This document shows positions 23,995-37,635 of a stretch of DNA of 46,883 bases, piece after piece. This DNA comes from JAITWN01 sp964581365 (GTDB taxonomy: Bacteria; Pseudomonadota; Gammaproteobacteria; SZUA-140). The stretch covers positions 1-46,883 of the forward strand of contig CAZOOF010000011.1 of NCBI GenBank assembly GCA_964581365.1, read 5' to 3'. A program made the translations under genes and the position numbers. The notes beneath the pieces were generated by a model. It did not search any database and was not told where the DNA came from. It saw only the letters and a program-made list of their open reading frames with translations. Numbering within the stretch: the first letter of the stretch is position 1; every line of letters starts with the position of its first letter.

Positions 23995-24986
23995 TGGCGC
24001 AGATGATGTATTGGGAAGCGATACGACGCGCCCATGACGAGGAAATGACGAACGATCCCCTGGTGATTGCCATGGGTGAAGATATCGGTGTCGCCGGTGG
24101 TACCTACAAGGCGACGCAGGGACTTTACGAGAAGTACGGCCCGGAGCGGGTGATCGATACCCCGATCTCCGAAAACGGCTACACCGGTCTCGGCATCGGC
24201 GCATCGTTCATCGGCGTGCGTCCGATCATCGAGATCATGTCGGTCAACTTCGCCTGGCTGGCCCTGGACCAGATCGCCAACTCGGCGGCCAAGGTGCGCT
24301 ACATGTCGGGCGGTCAACTCACCGCGCCGGTGGTGATCCGCTCCCCGGGCGGTACTGCGCATCAGCTCGGCGCGCAGCATTCAGCGCGCATGGAGAAGGT
24401 GTTCATGGGTATTGCCGGCCTGCGGGTGGTGACCCCGTCCAATCCGCGCCAGGCGTACGGGTTGCTGAAGTCTGCTGTTCGCTGCGACGACCCCGTGTTC
24501 ATCAACGAGCACGAGCTGATGTACAACATGCGCGGCGAGGTGCCCGACGAGGAATTCTTCCATCCGCTGGAGGGTTCCGAGGTGAGCCGTCCGGGCCGTG
24601 ACGTGACGCTGTTCGGCTACAACCTGTCGGTGCACTGGTGCCTGCAGGCGGCTGAAATCCTCGCCCGGGAGCACGGCGTGGAGGCCGAGGTGGTCGACCT
24701 GTATTCACTCAGTCCGCTGGACCGGGAAGGCATCAGGCGCTCGGTGGCCAAGACTCACCGGGCCGTGATCGTCGAAGAGGCGGAAGCCCCGGTCGGCGTC
24801 GGCGCCGAGGTGATGGCGATCCTCAACGAGGAATGCTTCTTCGAGCTCGACGCGCCCCCGCTGCGGGTGTCGGCGCGCAACGTGCCCATTCCCTACAGCC
24901 AGCCGCTCGAGAAGGCTGCCATTCCCAATGTGGGCCAGATCGTCGAGCGCACATTGACGCTGTTCCGGCGGCGCAAGAAGCACTGA
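23994..24986 (+). CDS. pdhB: Pyruvate (2-oxoacid) dehydrogenase E1 component, beta subunit
   Basis: 330 residues. It has the E1-beta landmarks MGEDIGVAGGTYKAT, DTPISENGYTGLGIGAS and RSPGGTAHQLGAQHS (with the conserved HS near the active site). The C-terminal transketolase-like domain carries AEVVDLYSLSPLD and EEAEAPVGVGAE. The Glu in ISE contacts the thiamin ring. It starts within the pdhA stop, so equal synthesis of the two subunits is likely. A strong hairpin follows before the E2-E3 gene. Confidence 0.94.
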   Translation: MAQMMYWEAIRRAHDEEMTNDPLVIAMGEDIGVAGGTYKATQGLYEKYGPERVIDTPISENGYTGLGIGASFIGVRPIIEIMSVNFAWLALDQIANSAAKVRYMSGGQLTAPVVIRSPGGTAHQLGAQHSARMEKVFMGIAGLRVVTPSNPRQAYGLLKSAVRCDDPVFINEHELMYNMRGEVPDEEFFHPLEGSEVSRPGRDVTLFGYNLSVHWCLQAAEILAREHGVEAEVVDLYSLSPLDREGIRRSVAKTHRAVIVEEAEAPVGVGAEVMAILNEECFFELDAPPLRVSARNVPIPYSQPLEKAAIPNVGQIVERTLTLFRRRKKH

Positions 24987-24994
24987 TGATTTTT

Positions 24995-25019
24995 CCCGGC
25001 GAGGCGGGGCCTCGCCGGG
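24995..25019 (+). terminator. 11-bp perfect hairpin between pdhB and the E2-E3 gene
   Basis: CCCGGCGAGGC (24995-25005) pairs with GCCTCGCCGGG (25009-25019) around GGG. T tract precedes rather than follows it (ATTTTT before, AGGCACAG after), so it is not a classical rightward terminator. It may stabilise the upstream mRNA or set the E1:E2 ratio. Confidence 0.5.
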
Positions 25020-25080
25020 AGGCACAGTGAAGCAGTCAGCGGGGATGGTGTGACGGCGCTTGCCGTGTCATTTGCATCCA

Positions 25081-25120
25081 TTCCTCTTTCGCTTTCGTTT
25101 CTTTCGATTTTTCGCTTTCG
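25081..25120 (-). repeat. Purine-rich heptamer repeat upstream of the E2-E3 gene
   Basis: On the minus strand this tract consists of degenerate GAAAGNN units, including GAAAAATCGAAAGA, which is identical to 1184-1197. On the plus strand it is a pyrimidine-rich run of CTTTCG copies in the leader of the E2-E3 gene. Confidence 0.5.
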
Positions 25121-25134
25121 CACGCAGGGAAACT

Positions 25135-28100
25135 ATGTCCGAAGCCTACCAGATCAAAATGCCCCAGCTGTCCGATACCATGCAGGAAGGCGTCGTCGTC
25201 AGCTGGGAAAAGAACATCGGCGACCGGATCGAACGCGGTGATATCGTGGCCACGGTCGAAACCGACAAGGCCATCATGGATGTGGAAGTCTTCCGCGAGG
25301 GCTTCCTGTCGGGGCCGCTGGCGCCGGTGGGCAGCACTGTTCCGGTGGGCGCGGTCATGGGCTTGCTGGTGGCCGATGCTTCGCAGGTGCGCGAGGACGG
25401 CGATCTGCCGGTGTCGGAGCCGCAGCGGGACGAGCAGGGGGCGTCGGGCCAGGCCGAAGCGGTCGCCGAGGCTCAGGCCGCCTCTGCTCCGGCCGCAGGC
25501 GGTGGTGCGCCCGCGGGAGCGACTCACACCATTATCATGCCGCAGCTGTCCGATACCATGCAGGAAGGCGTGGTGGTCAGCTGGGAAAAGGAGATCGGCG
25601 ACACCATCGAACGAGGTGATATCGTCGCCACGGTCGAGACGGACAAGGCCATCATGGATGTGGAGGTGTTCCGTGAAGGCATTCTCTCCGGGCCGATGGT
25701 TCCCGTTGGCAGTCTGGTTGCCGTGGGCGCGCCGATGGCTTACCTCGTCGCCAGCCCCGACCAGGTCGTGCGCGAAGGCGCGGCCCAGGGCGAAGCCGCA
25801 CCGGCCACTCTGGCGAGCGACAAGCCGGCGCCGGCAGCCCAGCCGCGTCAGCCCAGTGTTTCCACCCCAGCGGTCGCTGCCCCGGCCGCCGCTTCCGGTG
25901 CCGAACCAGCACTCAGACCCGAAGGCAAGGCCGTGACTCCGTACGCGCGCAAGCTCGCAGGCGAGCATGGCGTCGACCTCGGCAGACTTTCCGGCAGCGG
26001 TCCGTTCGGTGAGATCACCGCCGAAGACGTGCAGCGCGCGGGGGCGTCGGCACCGGCGCCGCAGGCAGCCGTCCCGGCTCCCTGGCAGCAGATCATCGAT
26101 GTGCCGGGCAATGGACGTCCGATGACCTCGCTCGAGCGCGCGGTCAGTCACAACATGGTTCGCGCGATGAGTATGCCGACCTTCCGGGTCACGGTGCACG
26201 CGCGCCCGGAAGCGCTGGCGCGAGCGGCCAAGGCGAACGGTGTTTCGATGACTATCGCCATCGCCCGTGCCTGCGCTCTTGCCATGGCCGACAATCCCCG
26301 CATGAACTGGGCCTACCAGCACGAAGACAAGCTGGTCGAGCGCGGTCAGGTCGATATCGGCATGGCGGTCACGGCGGAAGATGGCGGCCTGGTAGTGCCC
26401 GTGCTGCGTCGCTGCGAGTCGCAGTCACTCGAAGATCTGGGCGCGCAGTGGCAGGACCTGCTCGAGCGCGCGCGCAAGCGTCGCCTCAAGCCGGAGGAGT
26501 ACGCCAACCCGACCTTCATGATCTCGAACATGGGCATGCTCGGCGTGAGCTTCTTCGACGCCATTCCGACGCCCGGCACCACCGCCATCCTGGCCATCGG
26601 CGCCGCCAGCGCCGACGGCATGCCGCTGACGATAACCGCCGATCATCGGGTGGTTTACGGCGCTCATGTCGCGCGTTATCTCAATACACTCAAGCAGCTC
26701 ATCGAACGTCCCGAGTCGTGGATGGCCAGCGGTCCCGCCATTCCCGAAGGGGAGTGGGACTACGATGTGGCGGTGATCGGAGGCGGGCCCGGCGGCGAGG
26801 ACTGTGCCCGCGAGCTCGCCGGCCATGGCTACAAAGTCGTGATGATCAACGATGCGCCGCTGCCCGGCGGCGAATGCCTGTGGCGCGGCTGTATCCCGTC
26901 CAAGGCCTGGCGCGCGGCGGCGGATCGCCTGCGTGACCGCGCCGATGATGCCCATCTCGGCGTCGAAGGCACCAATCGCGGCAAGCTGAACTGGGAACTG
27001 CTCGAGAAGACCCGGCGCGGCGTGCTCGAAAGCCGTGGCGAGATGGCAAGGAAGACCGACCTCGGCGTCAAGATCAAGCTGATCCAGGGCTATGCCAGCT
27101 TTACCGGACCGCATGAGCTCGCCATCGACACCTCCGGCAACAGCAGCGATCCCCACGCGCGCGCGAAATACCAGGGCGGGAAGGGCGAGACTCTGACTTT
27201 CGGCTGCGCGGTGATCGCCACCGGCGCGCCGCCGTTCGTTCCGCCGATCCCGGGGGCGCGCGAAGGACTCGAGTCCGGCGGCGTCATTACCTCCGATACG
27301 GTGTGGGGCCTGCAAGGAGTGCCCAAGCGCCTGGTGGTGATCGGCGGCGGCGCCATCGGCATGGAGATGGCGCAGATCTTCCAGGATTTCGGCTCGCAGG
27401 TAACGCTGCTGGAGGCGCAGGACCGCGTGCTCGCCGAAGTCGAGCCGGAAATCGCCAAGGCGCTGGTCGAGGTGCTGTCCGCCGAGCCGCGACTCGAGAT
27501 CCATACCTCTGCGAAGGTGGGGGAGATCAGCGGCAAGGCCGGAGAAATGAAGATCAGCTGGACGGATGCGGAAGGCAAGAAGCATTCGGTCAGCGCGGAC
27601 TACGTGCTCATGGCCACCGGCAAGCGTCCCGTGCTCGACGGGCTGGGGCTCGACAAGGCTGGCGTGGCGACGGACAAGGGTGTCATCACCGTCGATGCCT
27701 CCTGCCGTACCTCGGTGCCGCACATTTTTGCCGTCGGTGACGTCATTGGTGGCCTGATGCTGGCGCATACGGCGGGACATCAGGGTCGCGTGGCTGCGCA
27801 GACGATCGATGGCGAGCGGGCGCGCTACGATCAGGCGAAGGATTGCGGCGTCATCTTCACGCGACCGCAGGCGGCCTTCGTCGGCCTGTCGACAGAACAG
27901 GCCAAGGCGGCCGGTATCGATGCCGTCGAGGTCAAGGTGCCGATGAGCATCGATGCCAAGGCGATGATCAACAACGAAACGCATGGCATGATCAAGCTGG
28001 TGGCCGATCAGCGTTCGCATCGCATCATTGGAGTTCACTTCCTCGCCGATCACGCGGACACGCTGATCGGAGAGGGGGTGATGATGGTCGCCGGCAACAT

Positions 28101-28227
28101 GACTCTGGAACAGGTCGCCGAAGCGATCCATCCGCACCCGACTCAGACCGAGCTTTTCGGCGACATGGCGCGCCGGCTGCTGTCCCGTCTGCGTCGCAGC
28201 GAGAAGGCCAAGGCGAAGGCCAAGTAA
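25135..28227 (+). CDS. Fused E2-E3: dihydrolipoyl acetyltransferase plus dihydrolipoyl dehydrogenase
   Basis: 1030 residues from the ATG at 25135 (AGGGAA upstream). Domains in order are lipoyl 1 (2-77, lipoyl-Lys K45), an Ala/Pro linker and lipoyl 2 (about 127-205, K171). A second linker leads to the E3/E1-binding domain (267-302) and the acyltransferase core (about 315-535). A complete E3 runs from Y543 to the end. The E2 active site reads DHRVVYG with H504 and Tyr508, where most E2s have Asp. E3 has an FAD GGGPGG, redox C581-LWRG-C586, an NAD-binding GGGAIGMEMAQ and the H1001/E1006 dyad in HPHPTQTE. The tail is Lys-rich. It completes the complex with pdhA-pdhB. The frame runs unbroken through the junction. 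Separate E2 and E3 genes are the rule, so this fusion is unusual. Confidence 0.93.
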   Translation: MSEAYQIKMPQLSDTMQEGVVVSWEKNIGDRIERGDIVATVETDKAIMDVEVFREGFLSGPLAPVGSTVPVGAVMGLLVADASQVREDGDLPVSEPQRDEQGASGQAEAVAEAQAASAPAAGGGAPAGATHTIIMPQLSDTMQEGVVVSWEKEIGDTIERGDIVATVETDKAIMDVEVFREGILSGPMVPVGSLVAVGAPMAYLVASPDQVVREGAAQGEAAPATLASDKPAPAAQPRQPSVSTPAVAAPAAASGAEPALRPEGKAVTPYARKLAGEHGVDLGRLSGSGPFGEITAEDVQRAGASAPAPQAAVPAPWQQIIDVPGNGRPMTSLERAVSHNMVRAMSMPTFRVTVHARPEALARAAKANGVSMTIAIARACALAMADNPRMNWAYQHEDKLVERGQVDIGMAVTAEDGGLVVPVLRRCESQSLEDLGAQWQDLLERARKRRLKPEEYANPTFMISNMGMLGVSFFDAIPTPGTTAILAIGAASADGMPLTITADHRVVYGAHVARYLNTLKQLIERPESWMASGPAIPEGEWDYDVAVIGGGPGGEDCARELAGHGYKVVMINDAPLPGGECLWRGCIPSKAWRAAADRLRDRADDAHLGVEGTNRGKLNWELLEKTRRGVLESRGEMARKTDLGVKIKLIQGYASFTGPHELAIDTSGNSSDPHARAKYQGGKGETLTFGCAVIATGAPPFVPPIPGAREGLESGGVITSDTVWGLQGVPKRLVVIGGGAIGMEMAQIFQDFGSQVTLLEAQDRVLAEVEPEIAKALVEVLSAEPRLEIHTSAKVGEISGKAGEMKISWTDAEGKKHSVSADYVLMATGKRPVLDGLGLDKAGVATDKGVITVDASCRTSVPHIFAVGDVIGGLMLAHTAGHQGRVAAQTIDGERARYDQAKDCGVIFTRPQAAFVGLSTEQAKAAGIDAVEVKVPMSIDAKAMINNETHGMIKLVADQRSHRIIGVHFLADHADTLIGEGVMMVAGNMTLEQVAEAIHPHPTQTELFGDMARRLLSRLRRSEKAKAKAK

Positions 28228-28269
28228 TCCGGCATCGAACATCAACTCTTAACTGGCAACGCTAACAAT

Positions 28270-29484
28270 ATGTCATCGGTCAAGAAAGTCGTCCTCGCTT
28301 ATTCCGGCGGTCTCGATACTTCGGTCATTCTGAAATGGCTGCAGGAGCACTACGGCTGCGAAGTGGTGACCTTCACTGCCGACATTGGCCAGGGCGAGGA
28401 ACTCGAGCCGGCACGCGCCAAGGCGCAGCTGCTGGGCGTGCAGGAAATCTTCATCGAAGATCTGCGCGAGGAGTTCGCGCGTGATTTCGTGTTCCCGATG
28501 TTCCGGGCCAATACGGTCTATGAGGGCGAATATCTGCTCGGAACCTCCATCGCTCGGCCGTTGATTGCCAAGCGTCTGGTCGAGATCGCCGCCGCAACCG
28601 GCGCCGATGCGATCTCGCATGGCGCCACTGGCAAGGGCAACGACCAGGTTCGTTTCGAGCTCGGCGCCTACGCGCTCAATCCCGATATCCGCATCATCGC
28701 GCCCTGGCGCGAATGGGATCTGCTGTCGCGGGAAAAGCTGCTTGCCTATGCCGACCGCCACGGGATTCCCGTCGAGCAGAAGCGCCGCGATGGCGGCTCT
28801 CCCTATTCCATGGATGCCAATCTGCTGCACATCTCGTACGAGGGTGGCGTGCTCGAAGATCCATGGGCCGAGCCCGAAGCCTCGATGTGGCGGTGGACGC
28901 TGGCGCCGGAGGATGCCCCCGACGAACCGCAGTACATCGAGCTCGAGTATGAGCGCGGGGACATCGTTGCGATCGACGGCAGACGCATGTCGCCGGCGGA
29001 GGTCATGACTGAGCTCAACCGGATGGCGTCGGCGCACGGCATCGGCCGCCTGGATCTGGTTGAGAACCGCTACGTCGGCATGAAGTCGCGCGGCTGTTAC
29101 GAAACGCCGGCCGGCACGCTGATGCTGAAGGCGCACCGGGCGATCGAATCGATCACGCTCGATCGCGAAGTCGCTCATCTCAAGGACGAACTGATGCCGC
29201 GCTATGCCAGCCTGGTGTACAACGGCTACTGGTGGAGTCCGGAGCGGCGGATGTTGCAGGAGATGATCGACGCCTCTCAGGTGCATGTGAACGGCACGGT
29301 CCGGCTCAAGCTGTACAAGGGCAACGTCGTGGTGGTGGGACGGCGTTCGGCCACCGACAGCCTGTTCGATGCCGACATCGCGACTTTCGAGGACGATGCC
29401 GGCAAATACCAGCAGCGCGATGCCGAAGGCTTCATCAAGCTGAACGCTCTGCGCATGCGCATCGCCGCGCGTCGAGGACGATGA
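28270..29484 (+). CDS. argG: Argininosuccinate synthase
   Basis: 404 residues. It condenses citrulline and aspartate using ATP, the step after ArgF. The N-terminal PP-loop is AYSGGLDTSV (10-19). Further landmarks are GATGKGNDQVRFE, NPDIRIIAPWREW and PYSMDANLLHISYEGG. The C-terminal oligomerisation helix includes YKGNVVVVGRRS. It starts 42 bp after the E2-E3 gene and ends one base before the next gene, so it lies in the pdh operon or is read through from it. In Pseudomonas, as I recall, argG is near pyrC and rnt, which agrees with the window order. Confidence 0.96.
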   Translation: MSSVKKVVLAYSGGLDTSVILKWLQEHYGCEVVTFTADIGQGEELEPARAKAQLLGVQEIFIEDLREEFARDFVFPMFRANTVYEGEYLLGTSIARPLIAKRLVEIAAATGADAISHGATGKGNDQVRFELGAYALNPDIRIIAPWREWDLLSREKLLAYADRHGIPVEQKRRDGGSPYSMDANLLHISYEGGVLEDPWAEPEASMWRWTLAPEDAPDEPQYIELEYERGDIVAIDGRRMSPAEVMTELNRMASAHGIGRLDLVENRYVGMKSRGCYETPAGTLMLKAHRAIESITLDREVAHLKDELMPRYASLVYNGYWWSPERRMLQEMIDASQVHVNGTVRLKLYKGNVVVVGRRSATDSLFDADIATFEDDAGKYQQRDAEGFIKLNALRMRIAARRGR

Positions 29485-29485
29485 G

Positions 29486-29920
29486 ATGATGCGGGGCGAC
29501 GGCAAGGTATCGCAGACCCTTCGCACCCTGGCGGCAGGGGCAGTGACCGCCATCGCGCTGCTCGGTTGTGATAGCTGGTCCAGCGCGCCGCGGGTGCAGG
29601 CCGGCGATTATACCGTGATGCTGAAGACCGATCCTTCGCCGGCGCAGGTGGGGCGTCCGGCGAAAGTGTCGATCGGTATCCGTGATGCCGACAATCGCAC
29701 CGTGCGCGCCTGCGGCGTGAGCTTCCGCCAGTTCATGCCGGAGCATGAGATGTCCACCGATGACGTCGTGGTACAGCTGGAAGAGCAGCGTTCCGGCGTC
29801 TACAGCGGCACGGGTCCCGAATTTTCCATGGGTGGAGACTGGCGGATCGAGGTCAGTTTCGACTGTGGTGCAGGTCCTCAGCAGGCGAACTTCGACTTTA
29901 CGCTTGAATGGCCGGAATGA
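29486..29920 (+). CDS. Small lipoprotein with FixH/YtkA-like domain
   Basis: 144 residues from the ATG at 29486 (a second ATG follows directly). A hydrophobic stretch ends in the lipobox ALLGC near residue 28, so the mature protein is probably a lipoprotein. The rest (about 42-140) reads as a beta-sandwich, with YTVMLKTDPSPAQVGRPAKV near the start and MGGDWRIEVSFDCG toward the end. That pattern resembles YtkA/FixH-type periplasmic domains, some of which bind copper. The protein has few Met/His candidates, mainly MPEHEM, so metal binding is only possible. It is coupled to argG by position but has no obvious link to arginine synthesis. Confidence 0.65.
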   Translation: MMRGDGKVSQTLRTLAAGAVTAIALLGCDSWSSAPRVQAGDYTVMLKTDPSPAQVGRPAKVSIGIRDADNRTVRACGVSFRQFMPEHEMSTDDVVVQLEEQRSGVYSGTGPEFSMGGDWRIEVSFDCGAGPQQANFDFTLEWPE

Positions 29921-29923
29921 GGA

Positions 29924-29950
29924 GATGGCCGGATCGATCGTCCGGCCATC
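29924..29950. terminator. Hairpin between the pdh/argG operon and metA
   Basis: GATGGCCGGA (29924-29933) pairs perfectly with TCCGGCCATC (29941-29950) around seven bases. It lies just past the end of the rightward operon, and the leftward metA gene ends 49 bases further on. A long T tract is absent, but the position suits a terminator used from both sides. Confidence 0.55.
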
Positions 29951-29998
29951 GCCCATCGTTTCGGTACGTCCTTTAGCTGCCCCGTGGGCAGGTCCTGA

Positions 29999-31078
29999 TC
30001 ACCTTTCCTGGCGCAGCAGACCGAGTGGATCGTCGGGATTGACGTCGTCCCGGAACGGGCGGCGGCGGTCCAGATTGGTGATCTGATACACCCTGCCGAT
30101 CCAGTTGTTGATCACTGCGGCTGCGGTGTCACGCCAGGTGTTGTGCAGCGTCGGGACGATGAGCTCCTCAGGGAATTCCGGAGCGGTCCGGCCGGCTGCG
30201 CGCGCCGCGATCACACGTTCGCCGTATTCCTCGAGGATCGCCCGGGTGCGCAGCGTAAAGTAATTGTCCGGAAAAGGCGGATATTCCTCTCGCCGTCCCT
30301 CGGCATAGAGATTCACATCCCGCTTGTACTCCTTGAGCAGGCTGATGGTGTCGTACTCGGGATGGCCCTGGAAATAGACGAAGCGGAAGCGATCCGAGCT
30401 GACGGCGAGATGCACTCCGGCTTCCGGGCTTTCGGCCAGGATGTGCAGCCCGGCCGCCTCGAACTGATCGCGCCCGATGTCATTGAATCGCGAGTGCGGA
30501 ACATCGAATTTCGTGTTCACGTCGGAGATCAGCGGGTGGCGATGATCGACCGTGCGATGGCCGAAGATCCCCCAGCACTTGGCCGGCAGCGGACGCCGCT
30601 TCTGATTGTGCCGGAACTGCAGCACCGCATGTGTGGCGAGACATGAACACAGGATCGATGTCACATGTTCCGATGCCCAGTCGATCACTTCGATGAGCGG
30701 TTCCCAGAACGGCTCGGCGGCAAGGTCCGGGTGAGTGACATTGGCGCCGGTGATGATGAGGGCGTCCAATCCCTGTTCCTTGATGTGTTCGAAACTTTCA
30801 TAGTGATCGTCGATGTACTGCTGGGCCTTCTCGCTGCGAGTGAGCGCGGGCAGCGTGAACGGATGCATGAAGAACTGGGCGATCTGGTTGCTGCCGCCGA
30901 CCAGGCGGAAGAACTGGCGCTCCGTCGCCTGCAGCGCGGCATCCGGCATCATGTTGAGCAGACCGATGTGCAGCTCGCGAATGTCCTGGCGCAGCGCTTC
31001 CTGCTCGGTCAGCACGATCGCCCCTTCGTCCTTGAGGCGCTGGAAGGTGGGCAGCGTGGATCTGGCTACCAGCGGCAC
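29999..31078 (-). CDS. metA: Homoserine O-succinyltransferase family (MetA)
   Basis: 359 residues from a GTG at 31078. It acylates homoserine, the first committed step of methionine synthesis. The nucleophile is C146 in ILCSCLATHAVLQ, and the His-Glu pair is H239 and E241 in YFQGHPEYDTI. LLNMMPDAALQATERQFFRL is the family signature. The protein is longer than enteric MetA (309), with an extended C-terminus rich in Arg/Asp. Whether succinyl- or acetyl-CoA is used cannot be read reliably. It starts one base after the stop of the P-loop gene, so they are translationally coupled. Confidence 0.9.
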   Translation of the reverse strand: MPLVARSTLPTFQRLKDEGAIVLTEQEALRQDIRELHIGLLNMMPDAALQATERQFFRLVGGSNQIAQFFMHPFTLPALTRSEKAQQYIDDHYESFEHIKEQGLDALIITGANVTHPDLAAEPFWEPLIEVIDWASEHVTSILCSCLATHAVLQFRHNQKRRPLPAKCWGIFGHRTVDHRHPLISDVNTKFDVPHSRFNDIGRDQFEAAGLHILAESPEAGVHLAVSSDRFRFVYFQGHPEYDTISLLKEYKRDVNLYAEGRREEYPPFPDNYFTLRTRAILEEYGERVIAARAAGRTAPEFPEELIVPTLHNTWRDTAAAVINNWIGRVYQITNLDRRRPFRDDVNPDDPLGLLRQER

Positions 31079-31079
31079 G

Positions 31080-31928
31080 TCAGTTGTCCCTCCTGGCTAC
31101 GGCCCGCTCGACGAGCTCGAGGAAATCGCGTTCGTCACGCACCGTACCCAGTTCCTCGGTGGTGACGGTATAGCCGTATGCGGCGGCGATCTGCTCATAG
31201 CGCGGTATGCGTGAACGGAACAGGCGCGGGAATACCCAGCGCACGAAATCGTCCGGATCGATCATGGCCACGTACTCCAGGCCTTTGTCTGCCTGATAGA
31301 TGGCCAGCTGTTCATCGAGAAAGGCTTCGCGGTAGTAGAGCGGCTTGGGATCGCTGACGGCGCGACAGATGAGCTCCTGTTCGTCCCGTTCGCTCGCCTT
31401 GATGTAGAGGATCAGGGTGTGACGGCTCAGGATGTCGATGACCTCGGGGTCATCGAGTTCGCAGATGCTTCCACCCGCATCATTGATGAAATGCTTGTAA
31501 CCGTAGATTCCCTGCGCCTTGCGAATGAACTCGGGCACGTCCTTCATCGCCGCGACTTCGGCCTGCCGATGCAGCTCCTGGCGACGCTTGAATTCGCGCA
31601 GCCCGAGACCGCCCTGCTGCGGGTCGCCGAGCTTGCCGAGAAAGCTCGAGACCGGTTGCAGATTGTGCACGGTGATGTTGTTGTTGATGTAGATCGAGTC
31701 CGAGCGCAGGAGATCGCGCAGGAAGGGCACCTGCATCATCTGCTGCTTGATGTTGTCCAGGATGGGCTCGTCCAGGTAGCGGGTGCCGATGCGATAATCG
31801 CCTGAATAGTGAAACCAGTCTCCTCTCATCAGCAGATTCGACAGGCGTGTCTTGCCCACGCCCGACATGCCGAGCAGAGTGATGCTCTTGTTGGTCCAGG
31901 ATCTGAATTCGTCGACGCTAAGTTTCAT
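31080..31928 (-). CDS. Uncharacterised P-loop NTPase coupled to metA
   Basis: 282 residues from the ATG at 31928 (GAGAGAAAG upstream); an earlier in-frame start at 31949 is less likely. Walker A is GMSGVGKT (20-27). The following region is rich in Tyr, Asn and Asp (FHYSGDYRIGTRYLDEPI) and contains a long charged helix (about 110-145). A likely Walker B is not obvious; HFINDAGGSICELDD is the best acidic candidate. The layout resembles small kinase-like or ATP-binding proteins, without a clear substrate motif. The one-base gap to metA implies shared function or control. I do not recognise a named family. Confidence 0.7.
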   Translation of the reverse strand: MKLSVDEFRSWTNKSITLLGMSGVGKTRLSNLLMRGDWFHYSGDYRIGTRYLDEPILDNIKQQMMQVPFLRDLLRSDSIYINNNITVHNLQPVSSFLGKLGDPQQGGLGLREFKRRQELHRQAEVAAMKDVPEFIRKAQGIYGYKHFINDAGGSICELDDPEVIDILSRHTLILYIKASERDEQELICRAVSDPKPLYYREAFLDEQLAIYQADKGLEYVAMIDPDDFVRWVFPRLFRSRIPRYEQIAAAYGYTVTTEELGTVRDERDFLELVERAVARRDN

Positions 31929-31990
31929 GGCTTTCTCTCGAAGTCGCATCTGATTCTACCGCAGGGCCGTCCCCGCTGCGTAGCCGATGG

Positions 31991-37522
<5,532 letters not shown>

Positions 37523-37533
37523 CTATGGATCGG

Positions 37534-37623
37534 AAAAGAGTAAAGATGAAAGGTGAAAGAGGAAAGCGAACGGCCGGCTCTGGATCGATGACAGGGAGGC
37601 AAGCGCTTTCATCTTTACTCTTT
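37534..37623. repeat. Heptamer repeat array and 18-bp perfect inverted repeat upstream of the tandem uvrA
   Basis: Five consecutive 7-base units of the form nAAAGnn fill 37534-37568. An 18-bp stretch within them (37535-37552) is exactly complementary to 37606-37623. The 53-base interval contains GAAAGAGGAAAGCG, identical to 1192-1205. The element lies in the gap between the DUF1841 gene and the tandem uvrA, and would sit in the leader or promoter of the latter. It could be a small mobile repeat or a slipped-strand/hairpin-prone site. Confidence 0.65.
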
Positions 37624-37635
37624 CTCTTTACTTCC

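Noticed and set aside
24995..25019. Hairpin after pdhB as a full intrinsic terminator
   Set aside because: The T tract is on the upstream side, and the E2-E3 gene is needed with E1, so full termination is unlikely.
26425..28245. 606-codon minus-strand open frame
   Set aside because: Antisense to the E2-E3 fusion; His/Arg-rich and without start signals.
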